Part shown: positions 26,749 to 34,891 of the stretch, piece after piece | Layout of the letters: each line of letters starts with the position of its first letter | Position numbering within the stretch: the stretch's first letter is position 1 | Origin: an uncultured Candidatus Poseidoniales archaeon | Lineage (GTDB): Archaea > Thermoplasmatota > Poseidoniia > Poseidoniales > Poseidoniaceae | DNA length: 64,000 bases | Direction of reading: 5' to 3' | Assembly (NCBI GenBank): GCA_905182185.1 | Contig: CAJJAP010000003.1 | Coordinates: 33,414 to 97,413, forward strand | Made by a program: the position numbers and the translations under genes | The notes under the pieces: model-generated | The model's input: only the letters and a program-made list of their open reading frames with translations | What the model was told of the DNA's origin: nothing | Database searches by the model: none

Positions 26749-28797
26749 TCAAAGTTTACCTTCTAGGTATTGTTGTCCGTAATGTTGCCATTGTTCCATT
26801 GTCCATCCCACTGGTATTCCAGCAGCAGGGATTGGTGGACCCATTACAGGCTCCTGTACAATCACTGGTTGTTGAACTACTGGTTGAGGCATTGGCATTG
26901 GCATTGGCATTGCTGCAACTGGTTGCTGGAACAAATCTTGAGTCCCACCATACATAGAGTTTGCAACTAAATCATCTGCAGGCAATTCGCTGCCCCACTT
27001 GACTTCTTCTTCTGCGGAATTACCTCCACGCATTATCATCAAACCAATCAGTAGTGCTGCAATTATTGCGAATGCAACCGCTCCAATAATGATCATATTA
27101 TTCTCTGATAAGCCACTTGTTTCAGAGTTACTTTGAACTTCTTCAACAGGGCATTCTGCTCGTGGATCTTCACAAGCAGGTCCGATTTGAGTTTCGAGTT
27201 CAACTAATTTCGCATCTAATTCAGTAGTGTCTTCAGTAGATTCACTAATTTGTAAATTCAATTCTTCCTTGCTTGCTAATAGATCTGCTAGGTACTCACT
27301 AAACATGGTATCATCCATATCCGCAACTGCTGGCATTTCTTCAGTGATGTGCCACTTAACACCGGTCAAGGTCTTGTAATCATCACCACTACTGTCAACT
27401 CCTTCGAAAGTAACTTGGTAATAATCCATGTAGTTTGAACCTGATTCTCTTGCAAGTTGTCCTTCGACAAATAGTGATGGAATAAGTAATTCTGAGCTCC
27501 AGCCGATATTGGACTTGGACACATCAAGGTCATATTCCCAAAGTCCATCGCAAGTTCCAGTTAAATCATTACATACATTCCATGCTACAGATAGACTGGT
27601 AAAGATTGGTGAATCTTCCGTAAGCGTCATTGCAGCAGTTGGAGTTTGTCCGACATATGTGTCTGTGACATTGACAAACATGTGTCCTGAGCCATCATCA
27701 TCTGTTGAGGTCATAAATGGATATGCATCAAATACTACCACTGAAATCTCGTAAGAGTTTGTATCGTACTTGTCGCTTGCCATTAGAGTGATAGTTTGGT
27801 CCCCATTAACATCGAATAGTAGTGTTAAACTGTTGTCGATCAAGTTGAATCTTGCAGCACCTGGTTCGCTGGAAACAACTGTGACATATGCTCCAGAAGC
27901 ATCATCATCAACGTCACTAATCCTTGAACCGAGGTCGATTACCATTTGAGTTCCTCTCTTGATAGTAATTGATTCAATTCCATCCATGTCTACACGAGGT
28001 GCATCATTGATTTCTTGAACCTTGATAATGATTGTTTGGTCGGAGTATTGCTCTCCATCACTGGCCCTTAGAGTAAGTGTGGTTTGACCGTTTACATCAT
28101 CATCAACTGTCTCAAAAGAAAGAATGTTACCATGGATTTCTGCTGTGATTATTTCAGGGTTGCTATTATCAATTACCTGTATAGTTAAGGTACTGATATC
28201 CAAAGTTTGACCCATGTCGTCTGTATCGGTAACAAGCGATACTAGTGAGAGAATATCGTTACCACCTTCATCCACCATTTGAGTTGGAAGTCCTGCCCAA
28301 CGAGGTTGTCCATTTTCAATGACATTGAATAATAGTGTTCCATATGGTAGTTCACCAGTTTCGCTATAATCTCCTCCATCATCCATTTGGATTTCTATTC
28401 CTTGTTGACCGAGAGGGCAACCTTGAACAGAATCGTATGCAAAATTGACTTCAAGTTCTTGTGTAGTAGGATGCCAAGCGACAAATGAAGAGTCATCCGA
28501 AGTGATTAGTAGGTTTGAAAGATGAGTCTCAGGATCATTGATATGACCTGTCATGTCAACCATTGTTGAAATATCACACATTACTGAAGGTACAGGTTCT
28601 GCAACAATTGTTGGAACGCCGTTTGCGAGTTTGAATCCATCAGTTCCTGTTGAGACCTGCCAATCTCCAGTTTGTCCCTCTAGAGTCAACTGTTCGTGAA
28701 CGGATGTCATACCAGCCGGCAGACATCTCAAGAACTGGTGAAACCACATATTCTCTTCCCTCATTATTTGTTCCTTCATAGACCACTGATTCGCCAC
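26749..28797 (-). CDS. Surface protein A, C-terminal frame: cadherin-like domains, TM, cytoplasmic tail
   Basis: C-terminal part of a large exported protein encoded from 30238 down to 26749 but split over several frames. This frame truly begins near 28680. It has two cadherin/Ig-like blocks with EINDAPRVD and SDVDDDASG, a coiled-coil-like stretch (SKEELNLQISE onward), paired Cys, one transmembrane helix (IIIGAVAFAIIAALLIGLMIM) and a cytosolic tail rich in Met/Pro/Gln. The last residues are GWTMEQWQHYGQQYL, a tail motif I associate with Poseidoniales surface proteins. It probably sits in the membrane with its bulk outside. No function is known. Confidence 0.6.
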   Translation of the reverse strand: MANQWSMKEQIMREENMWFHQFLRCLPAGMTSVHEQLTLEGQTGDWQVSTGTDGFKLANGVPTIVAEPVPSVMCDISTMVDMTGHINDPETHLSNLLITSDDSSFVAWHPTTQELEVNFAYDSVQGCPLGQQGIEIQMDDGGDYSETGELPYGTLLFNVIENGQPRWAGLPTQMVDEGGNDILSLVSLVTDTDDMGQTLDISTLTIQVIDNSNPEIITAEIHGNILSFETVDDDVNGQTTLTLRASDGEQYSDQTIIIKVQEINDAPRVDMDGIESITIKRGTQMVIDLGSRISDVDDDASGAYVTVVSSEPGAARFNLIDNSLTLLFDVNGDQTITLMASDKYDTNSYEISVVVFDAYPFMTSTDDDGSGHMFVNVTDTYVGQTPTAAMTLTEDSPIFTSLSVAWNVCNDLTGTCDGLWEYDLDVSKSNIGWSSELLIPSLFVEGQLARESGSNYMDYYQVTFEGVDSSGDDYKTLTGVKWHITEEMPAVADMDDTMFSEYLADLLASKEELNLQISESTEDTTELDAKLVELETQIGPACEDPRAECPVEEVQSNSETSGLSENNMIIIGAVAFAIIAALLIGLMIMRGGNSAEEEVKWGSELPADDLVANSMYGGTQDLFQQPVAAMPMPMPMPQPVVQQPVIVQEPVMGPPIPAAGIPVGWTMEQWQHYGQQYLEGKL

Positions 28798-29659
28798 CGC
28801 TGACTATTTCAGAAATCCATTGGTTAGCACCAGTTTCAGAAACTTCAATGTCAAACGACATTGTGTGAATGGTATCTACGAAATCATCCGCATCACCCTT
28901 TGCTAGTACTGAGAATTGATCTCCTCTTTCAACGATATTGCTATCTAGTACCGCTGCTTTCTTTGACAAAGGAACCCTGTCATGGTCAATTTGCTGTAGT
29001 ACTACGTTATTTGCACTATTTGTTTCATCTACCAAGTTCTTCAAACGAACTCCGAAGGTCGTTTTCCAAGCATTACTAGGAAGAGATGATGTGTCAAATG
29101 TTGTTTGAACCGATTGTGTTGCACCCATGTTCAAATTGGCTAGTGAAACTGAATCTATTGCAACCTCGTTGATTCCGTTCTTGTAAAAGAATTCAACATC
29201 TCCACCAGCAGTGTAATCTAAATCACCTACATTACTAATTGTAGATTGCAAGGTTAGAAGATCTCCTGTGACATATCCTGCTGAACTTTCTGGGTTTGTG
29301 ATTTGGACTGCGCCTGGAGTTAGATCCATCTTTGGACCCATTGTAGAGTCGATTGCATGGTATACGTGTTCTGAAGTACCACCTGCTGAAACGCTGTTAC
29401 CGGACATCAATACTCCGATAACAATCGCCTTTGATAATCCACCAGGAACTACTGATGTTGGCACTGAAGACCAAGTTTGAGATTGCGAAGTTGCAGTTGG
29501 TGTAACGCTAGCAAAGGAAGTTCCTGTGCCTGCGCTCTTGGATTTGTAAGTATCACTATCGGTTAACCAACCCATCCAGCAGTTGTAGCCATGTGGAATT
29601 CCACTCGTGTAAGAATAACCTGTACATTCTTCATCAACAAGGGCTGCGTATAGTTTCAT
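28640..29659 (-). CDS. Surface protein A, middle frame: CARDB-like domain
   Basis: Middle part of the same protein. A sequence of about 110 residues (AGYVTGDLLTLQSTISNVG onward, ending ETNSANNVV) matches CARDB-like adhesion folds common in archaeal surface proteins. Its N-terminus (MKLYAALVDEECTGYSY) continues directly from the upstream frame, and its C-terminus continues into the downstream frame at a GGGACAAA stretch near 28671-28683. The start codon overlaps the previous stop as ATGA, which could also allow reinitiation, but protein continuity argues for a single-base frame change. Confidence 0.55.
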   Translation of the reverse strand: MKLYAALVDEECTGYSYTSGIPHGYNCWMGWLTDSDTYKSKSAGTGTSFASVTPTATSQSQTWSSVPTSVVPGGLSKAIVIGVLMSGNSVSAGGTSEHVYHAIDSTMGPKMDLTPGAVQITNPESSAGYVTGDLLTLQSTISNVGDLDYTAGGDVEFFYKNGINEVAIDSVSLANLNMGATQSVQTTFDTSSLPSNAWKTTFGVRLKNLVDETNSANNVVLQQIDHDRVPLSKKAAVLDSNIVERGDQFSVLAKGDADDFVDTIHTMSFDIEVSETGANQWISEIVSGGESVVYEGTNNEGREYVVSPVLEMSAGWYDIRSRTVDSRGTNWRLAGLNRN

Positions 29660-30174
29660 ATTGCTGCTGGACTTGCAGTACCAGTGTATTTGTATGAAAT
29701 ATCAATGTCATAAGTTCCTCCACTTTGACTGATAGATGCACTCATTCCGTAGTCGTTAGTAGTAGAAGCCATTCCGCCACCGGAAGAAAAGAGAGTGTCA
29801 TATGTGTCATAATTAGCTGAAGCCCCGCCTTGGTTCTTATCTGTGCGGTCACCGAAGTAAGCATCTGGTGCACCTCCGGTTGACCATGCCCAGTTGTAAG
29901 GTGATACTGCTCCAGCACGTGCAGTATCTGTATCGCCATAGGAAGAGGACATGTATGTGATGTAAACATATTCGTCAGGGTGAAGTCCCTTGACTGCGTG
30001 ATGTGCATCAGAGCCTCCACCGGTCTTGGAACAGTGACCACAGTTATCTGAAGAGATATATTGTCCAAAGACAACGTGCCCCGGACTTGTTGCCGAGGAA
30101 GCATGCTTAACAATTGGTTCATCCTCAAGGTTTTCATTGATTTCAAGTGCATTTAATTGTGCAGTGAACCCCAT
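29656..30174 (-). CDS. Surface protein A, N-terminal frame: thioredoxin-like domain with CGHC
   Basis: Begins in this frame at an internal ATG, but a signal peptide lies just upstream in another frame (30182-30238). The sequence HVVFGQYISSDNCGHCSKTG has a thioredoxin-type CGHC redox motif after a hydrophobic strand, followed by AHHAVKGLHPDEYVYITYMS, as in Omp28-like or PDI-like extracellular thioredoxin folds. It would act outside the cell, perhaps in disulfide chemistry. The mature frame ends at SPAAI with a stop while the protein continues in the next frame. Confidence 0.55.
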   Translation of the reverse strand: MGFTAQLNALEINENLEDEPIVKHASSATSPGHVVFGQYISSDNCGHCSKTGGGSDAHHAVKGLHPDEYVYITYMSSSYGDTDTARAGAVSPYNWAWSTGGAPDAYFGDRTDKNQGGASANYDTYDTLFSSGGGMASTTNDYGMSASISQSGGTYDIDISYKYTGTASPAAI

Positions 30175-30181
30175 GGATAAA

Positions 30182-30238
30182 CTACCCTAAAAAGAGTGCA
30201 ACTATAGTTAGGGCAAGTAGACGTGCTGGCATCTTCAT
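30182..30238 (-). pseudogene. Signal-peptide fragment of surface protein A
   Basis: An ATG at 30238 opens MKMPARLLALTIVALFLG and then a stop at 30182-30184. Deleting one G of the GGG run at 30185-30187 joins it to SLSMGFTAQ of the downstream frame, giving an ordinary signal peptide for the surface protein. This is the first of three frame changes in the gene. Confidence 0.55.
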
Positions 30239-30431
30239 GTCATCCCACCCGTCAGACGGTATTTTAAAGCCTCGTACAGATGTCAATTTTAAATACTTAA
30301 AACATTCTGCAATACAGAATAACACGATGCAGCACCACGATTAGATTATTATTTAATTTAATTCTATTAAAATATCGAGGAATTGAATATTCAATCGGAA
30401 TTGTTGTAACATGGTGCTGTCTCGCAGGCAT

Positions 30432-31658
30432 ATGGATGACAGCAATTGGGTAGTTCTTAGCGAGCCGGAAGGGAAAATCTATGTCATCGAATTATCTGAA
30501 GGCGTCACTAAAATCAAAGGCATTGGAGTCATAGATACAACAGCCACACTCGGTCAATTAGAAATTGGTGATTCAGTTCAATTCGGCAACAAACTGTTCA
30601 CAAGAGTAGTTCCACGCCTAACTGAATTAACCAAGGGAATGAAAAGAAGAGCACAGACTATTTCTGCCAAAGACGCTGGACTTTTTATCGCGAAATTGGG
30701 AATCGGACCAGGCGATCATGTTCTCGAAGCTGGCCTTGGTAGCGCTGGCCTTTCCATGCATATCGCCCGCTCACTAGGAGATTCAGGACTGCATGTCACA
30801 GTAGAGCCACGTTCTGAACATGCAGAAGTTGGTCTTGAGAATTTGCGCAGAGCAAAGGAGATATGGCCACAATTCCCAACCCACCACCATGTCGAAGGTT
30901 TCATTGAAGAAGTAGTAGATGATATCAAAAAACACAGCGACAAATTTGATGCGATTATCTTGGATTTACCTCAACACGCACCTGCTATTGAAGCAGTTGC
31001 TCCACTACTCTCAATCGGTGGCAGAATCGCTTGCTATTGCCCTGTAACAAGCCAAGTAGAATTAGCTTGGAAGGCTTGTGAAAGTGCAGGATTAATAGTT
31101 GAATGGGCAGGAGAATTAATGGAGCGCAAATGGGGTATGGCCAGCAAAGGCGGTATGCGACCAGTCAACGGCGCATTTGGCCATACAGCGTTCCTTCTAT
31201 TCGCATATAGAAATGCAATGAATCTAATGATTCAAGCAATTATTCGATCAACTCTGATTTTGTTATCACAGGAAGGACAACTAAATCGGAACGGTACAGT
31301 TGAACCACGTGGCACGCCCAATTTGCTCTCACAATTCGGGCATGAAACTTTGTTATCTTCGCTCATCCTACACTCATTAAAGCCAAGTTCTTCTTCCTCG
31401 GACTCACTCTCACTCTCATCCTCTTTTTCATCTTCAGCGGTTAACTCGTCGCTTGATGAAGATTTCTTCCTCATCGTCCTGACGACTACGAGAAGAATAA
31501 TTGCCGCTAACCAACCACCTGCTAGGATATTGATACTTGCACTATTGCTCAAGGAAAGGCCCAATGGAAGTGAAACACCGGAAGGTGGTAATTGTGGACC
31601 TTCGATGTCGACTGTAAAGGTTCTTGAATCATCTGAATTAGTACTAGAATCAATTTGA
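30432..31658 (+). CDS. trmI: tRNA (adenine-N1)-methyltransferase TrmI
   Basis: SAM-dependent methyltransferase that makes m1A at position 57/58 of tRNA. A short N-terminal beta domain (GKIYVIEL onward) precedes the Rossmann domain with VLEAGLGSAGLSMHIAR as the SAM-binding motif and IILDLPQHAP as the DLPxP-type catalytic region. The family fold ends near residue 262 (HTAFLLFAYRN, near 31216). Beyond that the frame continues for about 145 residues antisense to the neighbouring gene, with Ser runs and no family similarity, so a base error near 31205-31230 has probably removed the true stop. ATG 30432 matches other family members; ATG 30411 is also possible. Confidence 0.82.
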   Translation: MDDSNWVVLSEPEGKIYVIELSEGVTKIKGIGVIDTTATLGQLEIGDSVQFGNKLFTRVVPRLTELTKGMKRRAQTISAKDAGLFIAKLGIGPGDHVLEAGLGSAGLSMHIARSLGDSGLHVTVEPRSEHAEVGLENLRRAKEIWPQFPTHHHVEGFIEEVVDDIKKHSDKFDAIILDLPQHAPAIEAVAPLLSIGGRIACYCPVTSQVELAWKACESAGLIVEWAGELMERKWGMASKGGMRPVNGAFGHTAFLLFAYRNAMNLMIQAIIRSTLILLSQEGQLNRNGTVEPRGTPNLLSQFGHETLLSSLILHSLKPSSSSSDSLSLSSSFSSSAVNSSLDEDFFLIVLTTTRRIIAANQPPARILILALLLKERPNGSETPEGGNCGPSMSTVKVLESSELVLESI

Positions 31659-32299
31659 CTGATAGCCCTAATAGTCAATTCTGCATGACTTTTGGTGCTG
31701 ACTAGAGAATTAAATTGAACTGAAAAATCAGCGGATTGCCCCGGACTTAATGTATATTCAGAAGTAAGTACTTGGTCTGACAATCTGTTCCATTCAATAG
31801 AGAATAATCCATCACCCATTCCTACGACTGACAAGTTACCATTGACAACTGAATTGGCCTGATTTGAAATAGTTAAGATCATACTCGAGCCACCAGCATT
31901 TGGCACACTTAGTTCATCGGCTCCAATTGTAATGAAAACCGCACCTTGGCTACTCCATATTGGTTCTACTGTGTAGACTTCAGCCACCTCTTCAACGAAA
32001 GTTGTTCTTGCACTGGATGTAACTCTAAAGTTGAAGTAAGAGATTCCAGCTGCTGTATTTTCAGGAATCATACAAGACCAACTAAACGCTTGACTTGATG
32101 CTCCTGCATCCAAATTTAGTAATTCAGAAATACCACATTCAAAATCAGCAACTGTTGTCAGCAATAAATTATCAGTTCCAGTCCCACTATTAGTCACTAC
32201 AACGCTACCGTGTATTGTTTCACCTGGTTTTGCGCTATCATCATCTGAAATTACTGTAATAGTTGCGCCTGCTTGTAAGGATTCAATGGTGAGATTCAT
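31232..32299 (-). CDS. Surface protein B, C-terminal frame: Ig-like domains, TM, zinc ribbon tail
   Basis: C-terminal part of a large exported protein encoded from 34802 down to 31232 across four frames. It holds Ig/NPCBM-like repeats with SSQAFSWSCMIP and SGTGTDNLLL patterns, a transmembrane helix (SINILAGGWLAAIILLVVV), a Ser/Glu-rich linker and a cytosolic zinc ribbon, CPNCES plus CPSCDNK, at the very end. Such a tail is unusual for a surface protein and would place a zinc knuckle inside the cell. Its N-terminus continues the frame ending near 32325. Confidence 0.6.
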   Translation of the reverse strand: MNLTIESLQAGATITVISDDDSAKPGETIHGSVVVTNSGTGTDNLLLTTVADFECGISELLNLDAGASSQAFSWSCMIPENTAAGISYFNFRVTSSARTTFVEEVAEVYTVEPIWSSQGAVFITIGADELSVPNAGGSSMILTISNQANSVVNGNLSVVGMGDGLFSIEWNRLSDQVLTSEYTLSPGQSADFSVQFNSLVSTKSHAELTIRAISQIDSSTNSDDSRTFTVDIEGPQLPPSGVSLPLGLSLSNSASINILAGGWLAAIILLVVVRTMRKKSSSSDELTAEDEKEDESESESEEEELGFNECRMSEDNKVSCPNCESKLGVPRGSTVPFRFSCPSCDNKIRVDRIIA

Positions 32300-32534
32300 A
32301 GAATCCGTGACTGTTGTGTCTGTAGGATGAAGATACTATCAAAGTAATTGACATTCCTCCACTAGGTGCTCCAGAAGAGGCTTCTCTAACGCCAAGAGTG
32401 ATCGCTGAGGATGCGCCTGCATCCAAACTAACCGATGTTGAAGATAATACGAATTCAAACCATTGCGATGCCCCATTGTCTTCTAAGCCAATATGAAGGG
32501 TATCGGATAGTAGTTCCAAGGTTTGTGACATCAA
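32283..32534 (-). CDS. Surface protein B, third frame fragment
   Basis: A short open frame linking the neighbours: DTLHIGLEDNGASQWFEF continues the preceding frame's TNLGTTIR after a one-base shift near 32497-32506. It ends by running out of frame near 32321-32335, where TDTTVTDSMNLTIES would continue in the next frame. The content is extracellular Ig-like sequence only. Confidence 0.45.
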   Translation of the reverse strand: MMSQTLELLSDTLHIGLEDNGASQWFEFVLSSTSVSLDAGASSAITLGVREASSGAPSGGMSITLIVSSSYRHNSHGFYESHH

Positions 32535-32811
32535 ATGTCATTTCAGCACCAGAGAGGGGACCTGCAACCAATCTTCCGGTTGTTCCTGAAAGTAGAACTT
32601 CCACCTTCTGTGAAATCTGTAAATCAATGGATAGACTGGCTGATGTACCATTTCCACCATAGGAAAATATCAGCATGTGTGAACCTGCTATACCATTTGA
32701 AAGCATGTTGATCGTAAGATTAACTTGCAAACTTTGACCTGCATCTATCTGCGCGCTGGAGTGACTCAATTCCAATTCAGCCCCCGCAGGTAATCCTGAT
32801 AAAGAAGCCAC
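32455..32811 (-). CDS. Surface protein B, second frame fragment
   Basis: An open frame with Ig-like strands (LQVNLTINMLSNGIAGSHML, VEVLLSGTTGRLVAG). It picks up from the upstream frame near 32831-32842 and shifts again near 32497-32506. The ATG/GTG at its start is inside the domain and is not a believable gene start. Confidence 0.45.
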   Translation of the reverse strand: MASLSGLPAGAELELSHSSAQIDAGQSLQVNLTINMLSNGIAGSHMLIFSYGGNGTSASLSIDLQISQKVEVLLSGTTGRLVAGPLSGAEMTFDVTNLGTTIRYPSYWLRRQWGIAMV

Positions 32812-34802
32812 TAGCGAGAGGTCTTGTGGTTCCTGTATTGGCTCAATTGTACGGCAATTGTCGAAGACTGGCCTGGCTTCACTGAGACTCTTCCGTCTAG
32901 TGGGCCGTTCATCTCAAGAGATGCAATCGGTTGAACATCTACGCTAAGGTCAGACGATACTGTAAGTCCGGAATAGGTGATAGAGAATTGTTGTGTTAGT
33001 TGGCCCAGTTGGCCGATGTCAGCATCGGTGGAAACCGTCCATAGTCCAACTTGACCTGATTCCACTAATACTCCAGTGGATGAAGTAATCAAAGTTGTTA
33101 GACCTTCATTATTTGCAACATCTAGATAATATGTCACAGGCTCTGAACCAGAGTTATTTACTCTTACTTCATAGTCAAGAGGTGTTCCAGGATTTACTGA
33201 GATCCCACCATTAGGAATTACAATAGTAAAATTAACTAATTCATCTATTCCGATTGTAAATGAAAATGTTCCCGCTGTTAATGTAAGAGTGTCATCAATA
33301 TCTGTTTCTGCACTGATTGTCAAATCACAGGAATCTGAAGCGGTTGCATTTTCTCCAACTACGAGTTGTAAACCGATATCTTTGGCTTCTCCAGAATCGA
33401 AATCGTGAGGTGTCATTTCAAGCAATGAAGCAGTACATGGGCCTCCATTAACATTTAGTTGCATAGAATAGTTTTGATGACCATTACCCAGATTTGTTGC
33501 TTGAATGGTCGTATTTGTCGATGTTGCTGGAATGAAATCTTGTTCTTGTGAAAGGAATGCAAAGGAGACTTCGTATTCTTCCGTCACTTCGATGACAAGT
33601 AATGTTGATGAAGAAATATTGCCTTCTGTTGAGGCGATGAAGAGTCTAAATCCATAATAATCTGGTTCTGCATCGACAGGAACTTCAATCTGTAATGTAG
33701 ATTGCATTGAATCTCCTGCTGCGATATTATTCAACTCATCAGTTTGCCAAAAGACGTTCCAATTTGTCGGCAGGTTACCACCGAGTCCGTTTGGTTGAAT
33801 GGAGTTGCTACTTGTGCCATTACCAGTTCCGTTGCCGGTTCCGTTGCCTGTAGCATTACCACAACCCACCAATGTATAGAGACAAAGTTGTACTGAATTA
33901 GAATTAATTGTAGTTCCATTGCTTGATAAGACTCCAGTCATGGTAATATTACCAGTAGTTAGTGGTAGCCATGTTGTTGAAAGATTTGCCATGCTGAGTG
34001 TCCCATTTTGGCTATCATTCCACGACCATAGTTGTATTCCCAAATCATTTTCTGCTACAACTTCCAAAAGATAAGATACATTTGATTCAAGTGGACTTAT
34101 TTCAACACTTACATCCATCGCACCGTTGCTTAAATCGTATGAAGTTCCATTTGTAGGCTGGGTGAACATTAGAGTTTCATTCCCGCTTGCCTCATCCCAT
34201 GGTTCTGCGACTGCAGTTTGATTTTGCCACCAAGTTGCCAAATCGGGTTCGTACTCAACATCTAGAAGGAATGTGTCCTCTACTGAACCATAATTCCATG
34301 CTGTGAAAGTCAAATTAGTATTTTCTCCCTGCTCGAAGGCGATGCCCCCCTGCCAATTATTTTCTAATGCTGGCTCGTAAGACGGTGCAACTGAAACAAA
34401 AACCGTAGTAGTCGATGAGATATTAGCATCTGGCTCGGTCACGATAATGTCGAATGAGCCACTATCACTAGGAGTCCCTCCCTCACCGAGTCTAACTATA
34501 ATCGTAGTATTTTTTGACCAAGTAGGAAATACATTGTCAACTACATCTTCACTAGCAATGATCTCCCAAACCGAAGATAGTGCTGCTGAATTGATTGTGA
34601 CATTATAGGATTCAATTGAAGTTCCATTGTTGTGAATTGTAAGAGTGACATTACTAGACTGACCATCACTGAGACTAACATGAGTTACATCTGTCGAGAG
34701 ATGAATCGCTTCATCTGCAGCGGCTGAAAACGCTAACGGCGTTAAACTTGCAATAAGCAATACAACAACGAGAGCCACTGCACGGGTAGATTGTGAAGAC
34801 AT
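32811..34802 (-). CDS. Surface protein B, N-terminal frame with signal peptide
   Basis: The start at ATG 34802 gives a signal peptide, MSSQSTRAVALVVVLLIASL then TPLAFSAAADE, so this is the true N-terminus. The following 640 residues are Asn/Ser/Thr-rich with many N-x-S/T sequons and repeated Ig/NEW3-like domains (for example VTLTIHNNGTSIESYNV and VNFTIVIPNGGISVNPGTPL). A short NGTGNGTGNGT repeat lies near the middle (about 33820-33850). The protein would be exported and probably N-glycosylated. The frame ends prematurely at 32811 within a domain. Confidence 0.65.
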   Translation of the reverse strand: MSSQSTRAVALVVVLLIASLTPLAFSAAADEAIHLSTDVTHVSLSDGQSSNVTLTIHNNGTSIESYNVTINSAALSSVWEIIASEDVVDNVFPTWSKNTTIIVRLGEGGTPSDSGSFDIIVTEPDANISSTTTVFVSVAPSYEPALENNWQGGIAFEQGENTNLTFTAWNYGSVEDTFLLDVEYEPDLATWWQNQTAVAEPWDEASGNETLMFTQPTNGTSYDLSNGAMDVSVEISPLESNVSYLLEVVAENDLGIQLWSWNDSQNGTLSMANLSTTWLPLTTGNITMTGVLSSNGTTINSNSVQLCLYTLVGCGNATGNGTGNGTGNGTSSNSIQPNGLGGNLPTNWNVFWQTDELNNIAAGDSMQSTLQIEVPVDAEPDYYGFRLFIASTEGNISSSTLLVIEVTEEYEVSFAFLSQEQDFIPATSTNTTIQATNLGNGHQNYSMQLNVNGGPCTASLLEMTPHDFDSGEAKDIGLQLVVGENATASDSCDLTISAETDIDDTLTLTAGTFSFTIGIDELVNFTIVIPNGGISVNPGTPLDYEVRVNNSGSEPVTYYLDVANNEGLTTLITSSTGVLVESGQVGLWTVSTDADIGQLGQLTQQFSITYSGLTVSSDLSVDVQPIASLEMNGPLDGRVSVKPGQSSTIAVQLSQYRNHKTSR

Positions 34803-34891
34803 AGGACCAAAACTAGCGGTGTGTCCATCCCACTTGAGAGGTTCGGCCCTAGGGACCGCTAAAACGACTACATTTTGAGTTTCAAACCAAC

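Noticed and set aside
31240..31658. C-terminal Ser-rich extension of TrmI as a real domain
   Set aside because: It is the antisense of surface protein B's linker and helix, with no similarity to the methyltransferase family; a lost stop codon is more likely.
32811..34802. NGTGNGT repeat as a microsatellite switch for phase variation
   Set aside because: The repeat is short, in frame and not at any of the frame breaks; no sign of length-dependent switching.
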